DNA of 64,000 bases, from the NCBI RefSeq assembly GCF_020905335.1, contig NZ_JAJJMN010000001.1:2108001-2172000 (forward strand), read 5' to 3'. Positions 10,433-18,230 of the stretch are shown here, in pieces. The position numbers were made by a program, and so were the translations under genes. The notes under the pieces were generated by a model. The model saw only the letters and a program-made list of their open reading frames with translations. It had not been told where the DNA came from and did no database searches. Position 1 is the first letter of the stretch. The number at the start of each line of letters is the position of its first letter. The DNA comes from Flavobacterium lipolyticum. Lineage in GTDB: Bacteria; Bacteroidota; Bacteroidia; Flavobacteriales; Flavobacteriaceae.

Positions 10433-10440
10433 CAAAAGTA
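10433..10440 (-). promoter_or_regulatory. Predicted odhA promoter -7 element
   Basis: On the minus strand this reads TACTTTTG, a full match to the Bacteroidota -7 consensus TAnnTTTG, 37 bases upstream of the odhA ATG. No clear TTG is seen at -33. Confidence 0.5.
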
Positions 10441-10468
10441 CAACAATCACATTTATTTAAATCTTTTT

Positions 10469-10488
10469 TTTACGTACTTTTACGTAAA
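10469..10488. promoter_or_regulatory. Inverted repeat between divergent odhA and barrel gene
   Basis: TTTACGTA at 10469-10476 and TACGTAAA at 10481-10488 are perfect 8-bp arms around CTTT. The site lies between the divergently read odhA and the outer-membrane barrel gene, 25 bp before the latter's ATG, and could be a dimeric regulator's operator. No cognate regulator gene is adjacent. Confidence 0.4.
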
Positions 10489-10512
10489 AATTTGTTAAAA
10501 ATAGACTCTACT

Positions 10513-11064
10513 ATGGATAAAAATCAAATTTCAATCGTTTTCAAAACTTTTTTTGTGATTTTGGCTGTCTCATTTTCGAGTTCTGCTTTTGCACAACAAA
10601 AATATGTCATAGACAACAGCAATCATTTTTGGGAGAAAGTTCAGTTTGGAGGAGGTCTTGGTTTAGGAATTGGTTCCGGATATACGGACATTTCGGTTTC
10701 ACCAAGTGCCATATATAATGTAAACGAAATAGTGGCGGTTGGTGTTGGATTGCAATTTGGTTATTTGTCTTCTAAAAATTATTATAGTTCTTTTGTTTAT
10801 GGCGGAAGCCTGGTTGGACTCGTGAATCCGATTCCTGAAATTCAGCTGTCAGCAGAATTGGAACAGGTTCGTATCAATACAGACTATAAATCAACGGCCT
10901 ATCGACCAAGTTATTCTGATGATTATTGGAATACCGCCTTATATCTTGGTGCGGGTTACCGAACCGGAAGTGTTACTATTGGAGCACGTTATGATGTTTT
11001 GTATGATAAAAATACCAGTCTCTACGGATCAGGGTTTATGCCTTTTGTGAGAGTTTATTTTTAG
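10513..11064 (+). CDS. Small outer-membrane beta-barrel protein
   Basis: 183 aa from the ATG at 10513 (MDKNQISIVFKTFF); an upstream in-frame start is less likely because it would bury the signal peptide. Signal sequence ends AFAQQ. The rest alternates short glycine/aromatic strands (FGGGLGLGIGSGYTDISVSP, AVGVGLQFGYLSS, VTIGARYDVLYDK) and ends in VRVYF, an outer-membrane barrel C-terminus. It looks like an eight-strand barrel of the alpha-ketoglutarate decarboxylase-neighbour type often found beside odhA in flavobacteria, which is context only. Its last ~80 bp plus downstream flank are duplicated 1,056 bp further on. Confidence 0.75.
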   Translation: MDKNQISIVFKTFFVILAVSFSSSAFAQQKYVIDNSNHFWEKVQFGGGLGLGIGSGYTDISVSPSAIYNVNEIVAVGVGLQFGYLSSKNYYSSFVYGGSLVGLVNPIPEIQLSAELEQVRINTDYKSTAYRPSYSDDYWNTALYLGAGYRTGSVTIGARYDVLYDKNTSLYGSGFMPFVRVYF

Positions 11065-11105
11065 AGGTGCTAAGGTTCTGAGATGCTAAGATGCTAAGTT
11101 TTTTT
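10983..11105 (+). repeat. Direct repeat copy 1 (3' end of barrel gene plus flank)
   Basis: From 10983 through the barrel gene's stop to 11105, the sequence recurs at 12039-12151 with two substitutions and one 8-base indel. It includes the last 27 codons of the barrel gene and a degenerate tandem of GATGCTAAG-type units just after the stop. Confidence 0.85.
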
Positions 11106-11111
11106 GAAGAT

Positions 11112-11783
11112 ATGAATAATACGATACGTTATACCTCTAGTGAAATTTTCGAAATATTTAAAGAACAACATAGACTTTGCAGTCCTCTTGATCTGGAGAC
11201 AGATGAATCTTTTGTATTAAAAACAAATACAGTAATTAAAGACTGGAGAAGAGCGCGAGATTTAGTGAAGTGGGATAAGCTTGCTGAATTTTTAAACAAA
11301 GAATTTAGAATTAATGAAACCTCAGAAAAATGGGATTCTATTTTAAATCCAGAGAAGAAAAAAACGTTGGGTGATCTCTGTGATTTTTTATCTACAACTG
11401 CAGAAAAAGAAATTATAAATCCAATTAAGATTTTAGGTAATGAGTGTTTATCTGCAGCAACGTTTATCGTTTTAAAAAGAAACTTAAAAGATAAAGGTGT
11501 TGATGTTGCAGCTTTAAGACCTTCAACAAAAATCAAAGATTTTCTAGACGTCTATGAAAATTTTTCCCCTCTTATGGAAGAAGTCACTTTAACAGGTGTT
11601 AGGGTTTTTGATAAATTAGAATATGAAAAACAAAAACCACAACGACGATATAAATATTGGATAGATCAAATATTGCCAATTTATATGTACAAGAAAAGTA
11701 GTGTTACAACTGGAGAAATTGAAACATTTCGAGATTTGATTCAAAAAATAGTCGAAAATAAAAAATTAGGAGAGACGGTATAA
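11112..11783 (+). CDS. Hypothetical protein in inserted segment
   Basis: 223 aa from ATG 11112 (MNNTIRYTSSEIFEIF); a start seven codons upstream at 11091 would lie inside the repeat and is less likely. No signal peptide or membrane segment; mostly helical and charged, with a lysine-rich C-terminal third (KQKPQRRYKYWIDQIL). I do not recognise the family. It sits wholly between the two copies of the barrel-gene 3' end, and short inverted CTAAGGTT-type repeats lie directly before and after it, so it was probably acquired as a unit. More A-rich than the odh genes upstream. Function unknown. Confidence 0.6.
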   Translation: MNNTIRYTSSEIFEIFKEQHRLCSPLDLETDESFVLKTNTVIKDWRRARDLVKWDKLAEFLNKEFRINETSEKWDSILNPEKKKTLGDLCDFLSTTAEKEIINPIKILGNECLSAATFIVLKRNLKDKGVDVAALRPSTKIKDFLDVYENFSPLMEEVTLTGVRVFDKLEYEKQKPQRRYKYWIDQILPIYMYKKSSVTTGEIETFRDLIQKIVENKKLGETV

Positions 11784-11803
11784 AAACCTTAGAACCTCTT
11801 TTT
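11784..11803 (-). repeat. Inverted copy of the GAGGTNCTAAGG repeat
   Basis: CCTTAGAACCTC here is the reverse complement of GAGGTTCTAAGG, matching the start of the repeat at 11063-11075 with one mismatch. Together the pair brackets the 223-aa gene as short inverted repeats. Confidence 0.55.
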
Positions 11804-11805
11804 AA

Positions 11806-12120
11806 ATGAATTATTATACATATTGGTCTATTTCGGACTTGCCATCTAACACAAGATCCTTTGATGTCTTTTTTTGGGTTGCAATTGTTTCTCTTATTCT
11901 TTGGATTTTGATTAAAAAGTTCAAAAGAAAAAATAATGATTATGAAAAGTTGATGCTATTATGGTCAGTTGGTGCCGTTTTTAGTTTATTAGTAATCATG
12001 TTTTTCTATTTGAAATTATATACAACTGATACAAGGGAAGCACGTTATGATGTTTTGTATGATAAAAATACAAGTCTTTACGGATCAGGGTTTATGCCTT
12101 TTGTGAGAGTTTATTTTTAG
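11806..12120 (+). CDS. Chimeric ORF: small membrane protein fused to barrel-gene tail
   Basis: 104 aa. Residues 1-78 are a two-helix membrane protein (FFWVAIVSLILWILIKKF and LLWSVGAVFSLLVIMFFYL). From residue 79 the sequence is identical to the last 26 residues of the barrel protein (ARYDVLYDKNTSLYGSG through VRVYF), because the second copy of the direct repeat is in frame. The natural end of the membrane protein has thus been replaced. Either a truncated remnant or an accidental fusion; whether it is made is unknown. Confidence 0.5.
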   Translation: MNYYTYWSISDLPSNTRSFDVFFWVAIVSLILWILIKKFKRKNNDYEKLMLLWSVGAVFSLLVIMFFYLKLYTTDTREARYDVLYDKNTSLYGSGFMPFVRVYF

Positions 12121-12151
12121 AGGTGCTGAGATGCTAAGATGCTAAGTTTTT
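12039..12151 (+). repeat. Direct repeat copy 2 (3' end of barrel gene plus flank)
   Basis: Same sequence as 10983-11105, offset by 1,056 bp, with two base changes inside the coding part and an 8-base deletion in the tandem GATGCTAAG part. It closes the insert holding the 223-aa and chimeric ORFs. Confidence 0.85.
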
Positions 12152-12179
12152 AATTCATTATCATAATTACAGTTCTTAA

Positions 12180-12596
12180 ATGAAAAAATATTTTGCTCTT
12201 CTTTTTGGAATTCTTCTTGGAAGTTCGTCCTGTCAACAAAAAGAAACAAAAAACGTTGATGTTAAAAAACAAGCTCAAATAGATGCAAATCTTGGAGTGA
12301 TAAATTCTTTGAGTAATGCTGGTGATAAGCTAACTGCTTCAAGAGAAGTTTTTCACTGGATTTATTTCAAAGATGAAAAACAAAGAAATAATTATTTGAC
12401 AGAAGTTAGTAAGAAAGGATTTGAACTAGTGAGTTCAGATAAAATTAATGATGAGTTTCCATATCAATTACAAATAAAAAGGATTGACAAAGTTGATGAA
12501 AATAGTGTAAATGATTATGTAATCTATCTATGGGAAAAGGCAATTGAATATAATGGAGATTACGATGGATGGGAAACAAGTATAGAAAAAACTTAG
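12180..12596 (+). CDS. Small predicted lipoprotein
   Basis: 138 aa. The N-terminus is a lipoprotein signal: MKKYFALLFGILLGSSSC with the lipobox Cys at 18, then QQKETKN. The mature part is charged, with no recognisable domain (FHWIYFKDEKQRNNYLTEV, DEFPYQLQIKRIDKVDENS, GDYDGWETSIEKT); it loosely resembles regulator-of-RNase-E-B-like small proteins with an alternating DGWET tail, but I would not name it. It is bracketed by + and - copies of the same short repeat that frames the 223-aa gene. Confidence 0.6.
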   Translation: MKKYFALLFGILLGSSSCQQKETKNVDVKKQAQIDANLGVINSLSNAGDKLTASREVFHWIYFKDEKQRNNYLTEVSKKGFELVSSDKINDEFPYQLQIKRIDKVDENSVNDYVIYLWEKAIEYNGDYDGWETSIEKT

Positions 12597-12652
12597 AATC
12601 TCAGAAACTTAGAGTCTCAGCACCTTAGTATCTCAGTACTTTAGCCCCTCTA
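12594..12652 (-). repeat. Degenerate tandem of CTTAGAATCTCAG units
   Basis: Five to six imperfect 9-10 bp units (CTTAGAGTCTCAGCACCTT and similar) in inverted orientation relative to the GATGCTAAG tandems at 11065-11100 and 12121-12147. It follows the lipoprotein gene stop directly and also lies just past the end of the convergent 117-aa gene. Confidence 0.7.
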
Positions 12653-13003
12653 CTTATAATAATTCCTAAACCAAACCTTCTGCCATTCTCTTTTTAAAAT
12701 CAAAAAGGAGACCTGCTCGGCTAAGATTACCAAATCAGAACCGTCGAGTTTTTTGATTTCATCTTCAGAAACATCGATGATATAAAGCAGATTGAGGTAC
12801 TCCGCAAATTTGTACTGAATCATTCTATAGATTTTCTCGTGAAGTTGAATTTTTAGTTCTTCGGGAGAAATGCTCATTGGAAAATCTATTCCTTCGTTGG
12901 CCAAATTAAAGTCTTTGTTAATTTGCTCAATCAAACTTAAATATAGATTTTCGCTTTCGGCATCAGCCAATAAAATGTCGGTATTTGCAGGGATTGGAAA
13001 CAT
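12650..13003 (-). CDS. Conserved hypothetical protein (helical, cytoplasmic)
   Basis: 117 aa, no signal peptide or membrane segment. Mostly helical with acidic and hydrophobic repeats (ENLYLSLIEQINKDFNLANEGI, LKIQLHEKIYRMIQYKFAEYLNLLYIID) and a basic-aromatic tail (KREWQKVWFRNYYK). It looks like a conserved small protein of Bacteroidota without assigned function. It is convergent with the lipoprotein gene and lies 41 bp downstream of the lacI-type regulator on the same strand, so it may share that transcript. Confidence 0.65.
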   Translation of the reverse strand: MFPIPANTDILLADAESENLYLSLIEQINKDFNLANEGIDFPMSISPEELKIQLHEKIYRMIQYKFAEYLNLLYIIDVSEDEIKKLDGSDLVILAEQVSFLILKREWQKVWFRNYYK

Positions 13004-13044
13004 TGAGGCTTTTTAAGAATTGACGCAAAGTTAAAACTAAAAAA

Positions 13045-14070
13045 TCATTTTACGGTTGATTCTCTTTCAATGATTCTTGTAGGAAGTTCAATAATTTGAT
13101 GCGTCACCGGCCGATGCTCTTTCAGGTCGGCAATTTCATCGATTAAAAGCGAAACGGCCTGATGGCCCATTTCAAAGCCGGGTTGGTCAATTGTGGTTAA
13201 TTTAGGTGATATAACCGTGCTCATAAACCAATTGCTGAACCCAAAAACCGCTACCTGTTCCGGTGTTTTGATTCCCGCTTCATTAAAGTATTTGATAATT
13301 CCGATGGCTACCAGATCGGTGATGGCAAAAATGGCGTCTATATCGGGGTGTTCCGTCATTATTTTTTGAGCATTTTCGTAACCGTCTTCAAAATCGGTAT
13401 TGTTATCACACACATAAACTAGTTTGGAATCGTATTCAATTCCATGTGCTTCCAAAGCTCTTTTGTATCCTAAGAATCTGTCGATGGAGTTTTGAGGAAC
13501 GTACGAACCCCTGAAATGTGCGATCTTTTTGAATCCTTTATTAATGAGGTAAGAAACAGCGTCGAATGCCGCTTTGGCATCATTGATCACGACTTTGGAA
13601 CAATCGACTCTTTTGGCAATTTTATCAAATAAAACAACAGGCGTGTTTTTGCGGATGGCTTCATTAATATGAGTAAAGTCATCCGTTTCATTAGAGAGTG
13701 ACATTAAAACCCCGTCAACTCGTTTTTGAATTAATAAGGCCAGCTGTTTTTTCTCCAGTTCGTATTTTTCGTTGGATTGTAATATAATGACAAGATAACC
13801 TCTTTTTTCGGCTTCTTCGAGGATACCATTTAGGACACTGGAGAAGAAATGATGCACGGTAGCCGGAATGATTACACCTATTGTTTTGGTTTCATTGGTT
13901 CTTAGGTTTACCGCAACCGAATTGGGCATGTAATTCATGGTTTCGGCCATTTCGATCACGCGGGCACGTGTAGACTTACTAATGTCGGTATAGCCTTTTA
14001 ATGCCTTTGAAACCGTGGTAACCGAAATTCCCAATGCCGAGGCTATATCTATTAATTTGGTGTCATTCAT
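13045..14070 (-). CDS. LacI-family regulator of the trehalose locus
   Basis: 341 aa. The N-terminal helix-turn-helix (TKLIDIASALGISVTTVSKAL, about 4-24) and hinge helix (PNSVAVNLR) are followed by a periplasmic-binding-protein-like sensor domain (KTIGVIIPATVHHFFSSV, DAIFAITDLVAIGIIKYF, TTIDQPGFEMGHQAV). It is divergent from the TonB receptor of a trehalose gene set, and two AAAACGTTTT-centred palindromes of LacI type lie between them. Expected role: repression of the receptor-transporter-trehalase genes, and possibly itself, relieved by a sugar. The inducer is inferred only from the trehalase gene. Confidence 0.9.
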   Translation of the reverse strand: MNDTKLIDIASALGISVTTVSKALKGYTDISKSTRARVIEMAETMNYMPNSVAVNLRTNETKTIGVIIPATVHHFFSSVLNGILEEAEKRGYLVIILQSNEKYELEKKQLALLIQKRVDGVLMSLSNETDDFTHINEAIRKNTPVVLFDKIAKRVDCSKVVINDAKAAFDAVSYLINKGFKKIAHFRGSYVPQNSIDRFLGYKRALEAHGIEYDSKLVYVCDNNTDFEDGYENAQKIMTEHPDIDAIFAITDLVAIGIIKYFNEAGIKTPEQVAVFGFSNWFMSTVISPKLTTIDQPGFEMGHQAVSLLIDEIADLKEHRPVTHQIIELPTRIIERESTVK

Positions 14071-14118
14071 GAAATAAAAGTACTAAAAAATAAAGTGTAT
14101 TAATAAAAAATTAACTTC

Positions 14119-14154
14119 CGAAAACGTTTTAGGGGATTTCGAAAACGTTTTCGA
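14119..14154. promoter_or_regulatory. Twin LacI-type operators
   Basis: Two palindromes centred on AAAACGTTTT: the first at 14121-14130, the second a perfect 16-bp palindrome TCGAAAACGTTTTCGA at 14139-14154. Their centres are 21 bp apart, two helical turns, so both would face the same side of DNA. They lie in the 167-bp gap between the divergent lacI-type and TonB receptor genes; the central CG is typical of LacI-family operators. Confidence 0.8.
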
Positions 14155-14237
14155 TTTAGAATTCTTAAATTAGAGTTAATTCCTTGAGTAAGTTTACATT
14201 TCATAAATGAAAGATTTACTAACTAAACCAAAAAAAC

Positions 14238-16877
14238 ATGAAACAGCAACATTCTTATTTAAGCATAGTATTTTTGATATGGTGCTTAATCTCTGTTCCG
14301 AACCATTTGTTTGCACAGCATAAAAATACCGTTTCCGGAAAGGTACTCGATGAGAGCGGCCAAACGATTCCGGGAGCCAATGTTTCGCTTAAAGGAACAG
14401 ATAAAAATACGATTACAGATGAAAACGGAAGGTTCGTATTTTCCAATATTCCCGCAGGAGATTATACCATTGTAGCGACCAATGTTGGCTATAAAACCTT
14501 TGGAAAACAAATCACTGTAAAAGAAGGAGAATCTCTAGAGGTTAATTTACTTCTCGAAGGGGAATCACAAAGTTTGAAAGAAGTGGTCGTAACAGGATCT
14601 TCAAGTCCGAGGTCTAAATTAGAATCCAGTGTGGCCATTACCACCATGGGAGCTAAGGCTATCGAAGACAGGGCACCGGCAAGTACAGCTGCTTTATTGC
14701 AAACGATTCCCGGATTTGTGGTAGAAGCTTCAGGGGGAGAAATTGGAAACAACCTTTTTGCAAGAGGAATTCCGTCTGCCGGAGCCTATGAGTATGTACA
14801 GATTCAGGAAGACGGATTGCCGGTTTTTGAAGATGGCGCGCTGCAATTTGCGAATGCTGATACTTTTTACAGATTAGACGAAACCGTGAGCAAAATGGAA
14901 GCAGTTCGCGGGGGCTCAGCATCTATTTTTGCTAATAATGCGCCGGGAGGAATCATCAATTTTATTTCGAAGACAGGACAGAATGACTTTCAGGGAAGAG
15001 CTAAATTCTCGACTTCAGATTACGGAATGTTCCGTACCGACCTTAATTTATCGGGGGCTTTAATTCAGGACAAATTGTTCTTTAACGTTGGAGGTTTTTA
15101 CAGAGCCGATAATGGGGTAAGAAATACCGGTTTTACTGCCAATAAAGGAGGACAAATCAAAGGGAATATTACCTATAAATTTGATGATAACGATTATTTG
15201 AGAATTAACTTCAAACATCTGGATGACAGAAATGCGTTCTATTTGCCAATTCCATTAAAAAGTAATAATGGTAAAATAGAAGGAATTCCGGGCTTTAATC
15301 CAAATTACGGAACCTTGACGTCAGTAAATTTCAGCCGTTTAAATGTACCGCAATACGGTGGGGGAACTTTTACGGCAGATTTGGAAGATGGATCTCATCC
15401 GATCATCAACTCGATTGGTGCGGAATTTAAAAAGAAGATATCGGAGAAAGTGACGTTTAAGAATGCATTCAAACAAACCAATATCAATTTGAATTACAAT
15501 GCTATTTTTCCAAATGGAGGTCCGTGGACACAAGATGCTTATGCAACAGGGGTTCAGAATACAACAGCCAGTAATCTGACCTATTCTTATGTAGATAATG
15601 GAGCAACTCTTGATCCGAATGCTTTAATTATGAGAGCAGATCTTTGGCACATCGAGAAAAAGATGAACAATTTTGCCAACAATTTCTCTTTTGCGTTTGA
15701 TTTAGATCCTGTAAAACTGACTGCGGGTTACTATTATTCCAACTGGAAATCGAATCAATACTGGAACTGGAATTCTTATTTAGTGGGAGTTTCAGACAAT
15801 CCGAGATTGTTAAATGTAAAAGACAATACATCAGGTGTAAATCATACCTGGAACGGGGTGGAGAGAATTACTTGGTTAGAAAGAGACGCACAAACCAAAG
15901 GAGTTTTGAATGATGTTTATGCCGATGCTGAAATTAAAGCGACAGACAAGCTGACTTTCAATGCCGGTTTACGATACAATAAGGACAAGTATTCCGGTTA
16001 CCGAGACAATGCGAGATTTTTTGCAGAGAACCTGGGAGTTTTAAACAACAATACAGCGGATGATAAGGTAACAACGGTAAAAGGAAATCCGTATACGTAT
16101 TGGAGATATGATGTGAGCGAATGGTCGTATACCGCTGCCGGAAACTACAAATTCAATGACAATATGGCTTCGTATGTACGTTACAGCCACGGTTTCAGAT
16201 CGCCTATTGAAGAGTCCTTTTATGATAATGCAGCCGATTTGAGCAAGCTGGAAAACACCGAAGTAAATCAGTTTGAGTTGGGGTATAAATATTCTAATTC
16301 TTTCTTCAATGTAAATGCCAACCTGTTTCATATGAATTTGAAAAATGTTGCCTTTACGGATATTTTATCGGATGGAACTTCTGAGAATAAATTCGCCGAT
16401 GTAAACAATATTGGTCTTGAAGTAGAAACCAATGCCAGATATAAAATGGTAAAAATGAACTTTACGTTTACGGTTCAAAAACCGGAGTATGATAATTTTA
16501 CGGGTACCAATGCTGACGGATCGACTTTTAATTTTAACGGAAACACAGCCAGGAGAATACCTAAGTTTTTCTGTAACTTAAGACCGGAAGTTGATATTAC
16601 AAAAGATTTTACAGCTTATGTGCAGTTCTCTTATTATGATAAAAAATTCACGAATCAGGACAATAAACAAGTTTTGCCGGCTTATAAAGAAGTAGGGGCG
16701 GGATTAAATTATACCTATCATAATCTTCGTTTTGCGGTTGATGCTTCAAACTTGTTCAATGAAATAGGTTTAACCGAAGGTGATCCAAGACAAACTACGT
16801 CAGCCGCAAGTGATGTTTTTATGGCAAGACCAATTTTAGGACGCGCCTTTAGATTTTCGGTGGCGATTAACTTTTAA
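14238..16877 (+). CDS. TonB-dependent receptor, probably for trehalose or a related sugar
   Basis: 879 aa outer-membrane receptor. Signal peptide ends LFAQ at about 27. Carboxypeptidase-regulatory-like domain at 30-115 (VSGKVLDESGQTIPGANVSL, GRFVFSNIPAGDYTIVA), plug at 120-240 (LLQTIPGFVVEASGGE, FARGIPSAG, KMEAVRGGSASIFANNAPGG), then the barrel ending FRFSVAINF. It is not a SusC-type protein and has no SusD neighbour. It is first in a plus-strand set with an MFS importer and a trehalase, and is preceded by LacI-type operators, which points to sugar uptake across the outer membrane. The exact ligand is inferred, not seen. Confidence 0.85.
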   Translation: MKQQHSYLSIVFLIWCLISVPNHLFAQHKNTVSGKVLDESGQTIPGANVSLKGTDKNTITDENGRFVFSNIPAGDYTIVATNVGYKTFGKQITVKEGESLEVNLLLEGESQSLKEVVVTGSSSPRSKLESSVAITTMGAKAIEDRAPASTAALLQTIPGFVVEASGGEIGNNLFARGIPSAGAYEYVQIQEDGLPVFEDGALQFANADTFYRLDETVSKMEAVRGGSASIFANNAPGGIINFISKTGQNDFQGRAKFSTSDYGMFRTDLNLSGALIQDKLFFNVGGFYRADNGVRNTGFTANKGGQIKGNITYKFDDNDYLRINFKHLDDRNAFYLPIPLKSNNGKIEGIPGFNPNYGTLTSVNFSRLNVPQYGGGTFTADLEDGSHPIINSIGAEFKKKISEKVTFKNAFKQTNINLNYNAIFPNGGPWTQDAYATGVQNTTASNLTYSYVDNGATLDPNALIMRADLWHIEKKMNNFANNFSFAFDLDPVKLTAGYYYSNWKSNQYWNWNSYLVGVSDNPRLLNVKDNTSGVNHTWNGVERITWLERDAQTKGVLNDVYADAEIKATDKLTFNAGLRYNKDKYSGYRDNARFFAENLGVLNNNTADDKVTTVKGNPYTYWRYDVSEWSYTAAGNYKFNDNMASYVRYSHGFRSPIEESFYDNAADLSKLENTEVNQFELGYKYSNSFFNVNANLFHMNLKNVAFTDILSDGTSENKFADVNNIGLEVETNARYKMVKMNFTFTVQKPEYDNFTGTNADGSTFNFNGNTARRIPKFFCNLRPEVDITKDFTAYVQFSYYDKKFTNQDNKQVLPAYKEVGAGLNYTYHNLRFAVDASNLFNEIGLTEGDPRQTTSAASDVFMARPILGRAFRFSVAINF

Positions 16878-16923
16878 GAGATGTGGGAGGTGAAATGTAA
16901 GATGTGAGGTGTAGAGTATGTTC

Positions 16924-16977
16924 GAAACCTGAAACCTGAAACCTGAAACCTGAAACCTGAAACCTGAAACCTGAAAC
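16924..16977 (+). repeat. 7-bp tandem repeat (GAAACCT) x7.7
   Basis: Seven exact copies of GAAACCT from 16924 to 16972 plus a partial GAAAC. It lies between the receptor and MFS genes, 33 bp before the MFS start. A perfect short tandem like this is prone to slippage and could vary in copy number between strains; being 7 bp and intergenic it would alter spacing, not reading frame. Confidence 0.95.
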
Positions 16978-17009
16978 ATTTCAACGATTAAAAGACAAAC
17001 CAATAAAAA

Positions 17010-18230
17010 ATGAAAAACATAGGAATTAAAATCTCTCTTTACCTCAATTATTTTGTCTTCGCTATTCTCCTGAATAGCGTGGGCATTGTGATTTTGAAAT
17101 CGCAGAAAAATTATGGAGTAGATGAAGTTCAGGCGAGTATTTTAGAAGCGTTTAAGGACATGCCTATTGCGATTGTTTCCTTTTTTATAGCCTCTTTTTT
17201 GCCCAGAATCGGCTATCGAAAATCCATGCTGATTGGTTTGGGTTTGGTTACTCTGGCTTGTATTTCCATGTATTTTGGAAATTCATTTGACAATGCTAAA
17301 ATTCTCTTTGCAACAGTTGGAGTTTCGTTTGCCTTGATTAAAGTTTCGGTTTATTCCTTAATTGGTACTGTTACCGAAACCAAAAAGGAACACAATGCCT
17401 TGATGAGCAGTATTGAAGGTTTTTTTATGGTTGGAATTGCACTGGCTTATTTTCTGTTTCCGGCTTTTAATAAGGAAGAAGACCCCAATTCGTGGCTAAA
17501 TGTGTATTGGTTTCTGGCCGGATTGTCGTTGCTGTCGTTTCTGTTTTTGTGCTTTGTGAAGTTTGAAGAAACCGAAGTCGCCGCAGGAGCAGATCTCAAA
17601 GACGATTTCATGCAAATGTTCCGTTTAATGGCGAAATTGCTAACGGTTGTTTTTGTAATCAGTGTCTTTTTGTTTGTAATGATTGAACAGGGAATCCTTT
17701 CGTGGTTGCCTACATTCAATACAAAAGTGCTGCATTTGCCTGAAAATATAAGCATTATGATGGCTAGTATTTTGGCTATTTCACTGGCAGCCGGAAGGAT
17801 GATTGCCGGAATTGTAACTAAAAAAGTGGGCTGGCTCTGGGTGCTAAGTTTCTGTATTCTTTCAGCCATGCTGATTGTAGTTTTTGTACTTCCAAAAACC
17901 GTTGGATTGGAAGTGAAAAGCATCAATACCCTGGCAGACATACCTTTAATTGGTTTCGCATTTCCTTTAATCGGATTGTTTATTGCACCAATTTATCCGT
18001 TGTTAAATTCGATTGTATTGAGTGCTCTGCCTAAAAATCTGCAAAGTTCGATGACAGGATTAATTGTGATTTTTTCGGCTCTTGGCGGAACATTAGGCTC
18101 CAGAATAACAGGTTGGCTGTTTAAAAATGAAGGACCGGAAAAGGCATTTTATTTTACATTAATTCCAATGTCTTTATTATTAGTGTCTTTTTTTATTCTT
18201 AAAAAAATAACTGCAAAAGATGAAATTTAA
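17010..18230 (+). CDS. MFS sugar transporter (putative trehalose importer)
   Basis: 406 aa with about 12 hydrophobic helices, beginning MKNIGIKISLYLNYFVFAIL. The loop after helix 2 has RIGYRKSMLIG, a weak form of the MFS A-motif; a second half begins after the charged loop near 195 (EETEVAAGADLKDDF). It overlaps the downstream trehalase by 11 bp (stop codon inside the trehalase start region), so the two are translationally coupled. With a trehalase that lacks a signal peptide, the simplest reading is inner-membrane import of the intact disaccharide. Substrate inferred. Confidence 0.85.
   Translation: MKNIGIKISLYLNYFVFAILLNSVGIVILKSQKNYGVDEVQASILEAFKDMPIAIVSFFIASFLPRIGYRKSMLIGLGLVTLACISMYFGNSFDNAKILFATVGVSFALIKVSVYSLIGTVTETKKEHNALMSSIEGFFMVGIALAYFLFPAFNKEEDPNSWLNVYWFLAGLSLLSFLFLCFVKFEETEVAAGADLKDDFMQMFRLMAKLLTVVFVISVFLFVMIEQGILSWLPTFNTKVLHLPENISIMMASILAISLAAGRMIAGIVTKKVGWLWVLSFCILSAMLIVVFVLPKTVGLEVKSINTLADIPLIGFAFPLIGLFIAPIYPLLNSIVLSALPKNLQSSMTGLIVIFSALGGTLGSRITGWLFKNEGPEKAFYFTLIPMSLLLVSFFILKKITAKDEI

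Noticed and set aside
11091..11111. Upstream start of the 223-aa gene
   Set aside because: The ATG at 11091 lies inside the GATGCTAAG tandem repeat, so it is probably created by the repeat; the ATG at 11112 is preferred.
11129..11536. 135-aa antisense ORF
   Set aside because: Mirror of the 223-aa gene's coding frame; low-complexity Ser/Phe content typical of antisense shadows.
14238..16877. SusC of a polysaccharide utilisation locus
   Set aside because: The plug lacks SusC-type features I would expect and there is no SusD lipoprotein or polysaccharide hydrolase nearby; only a trehalase.
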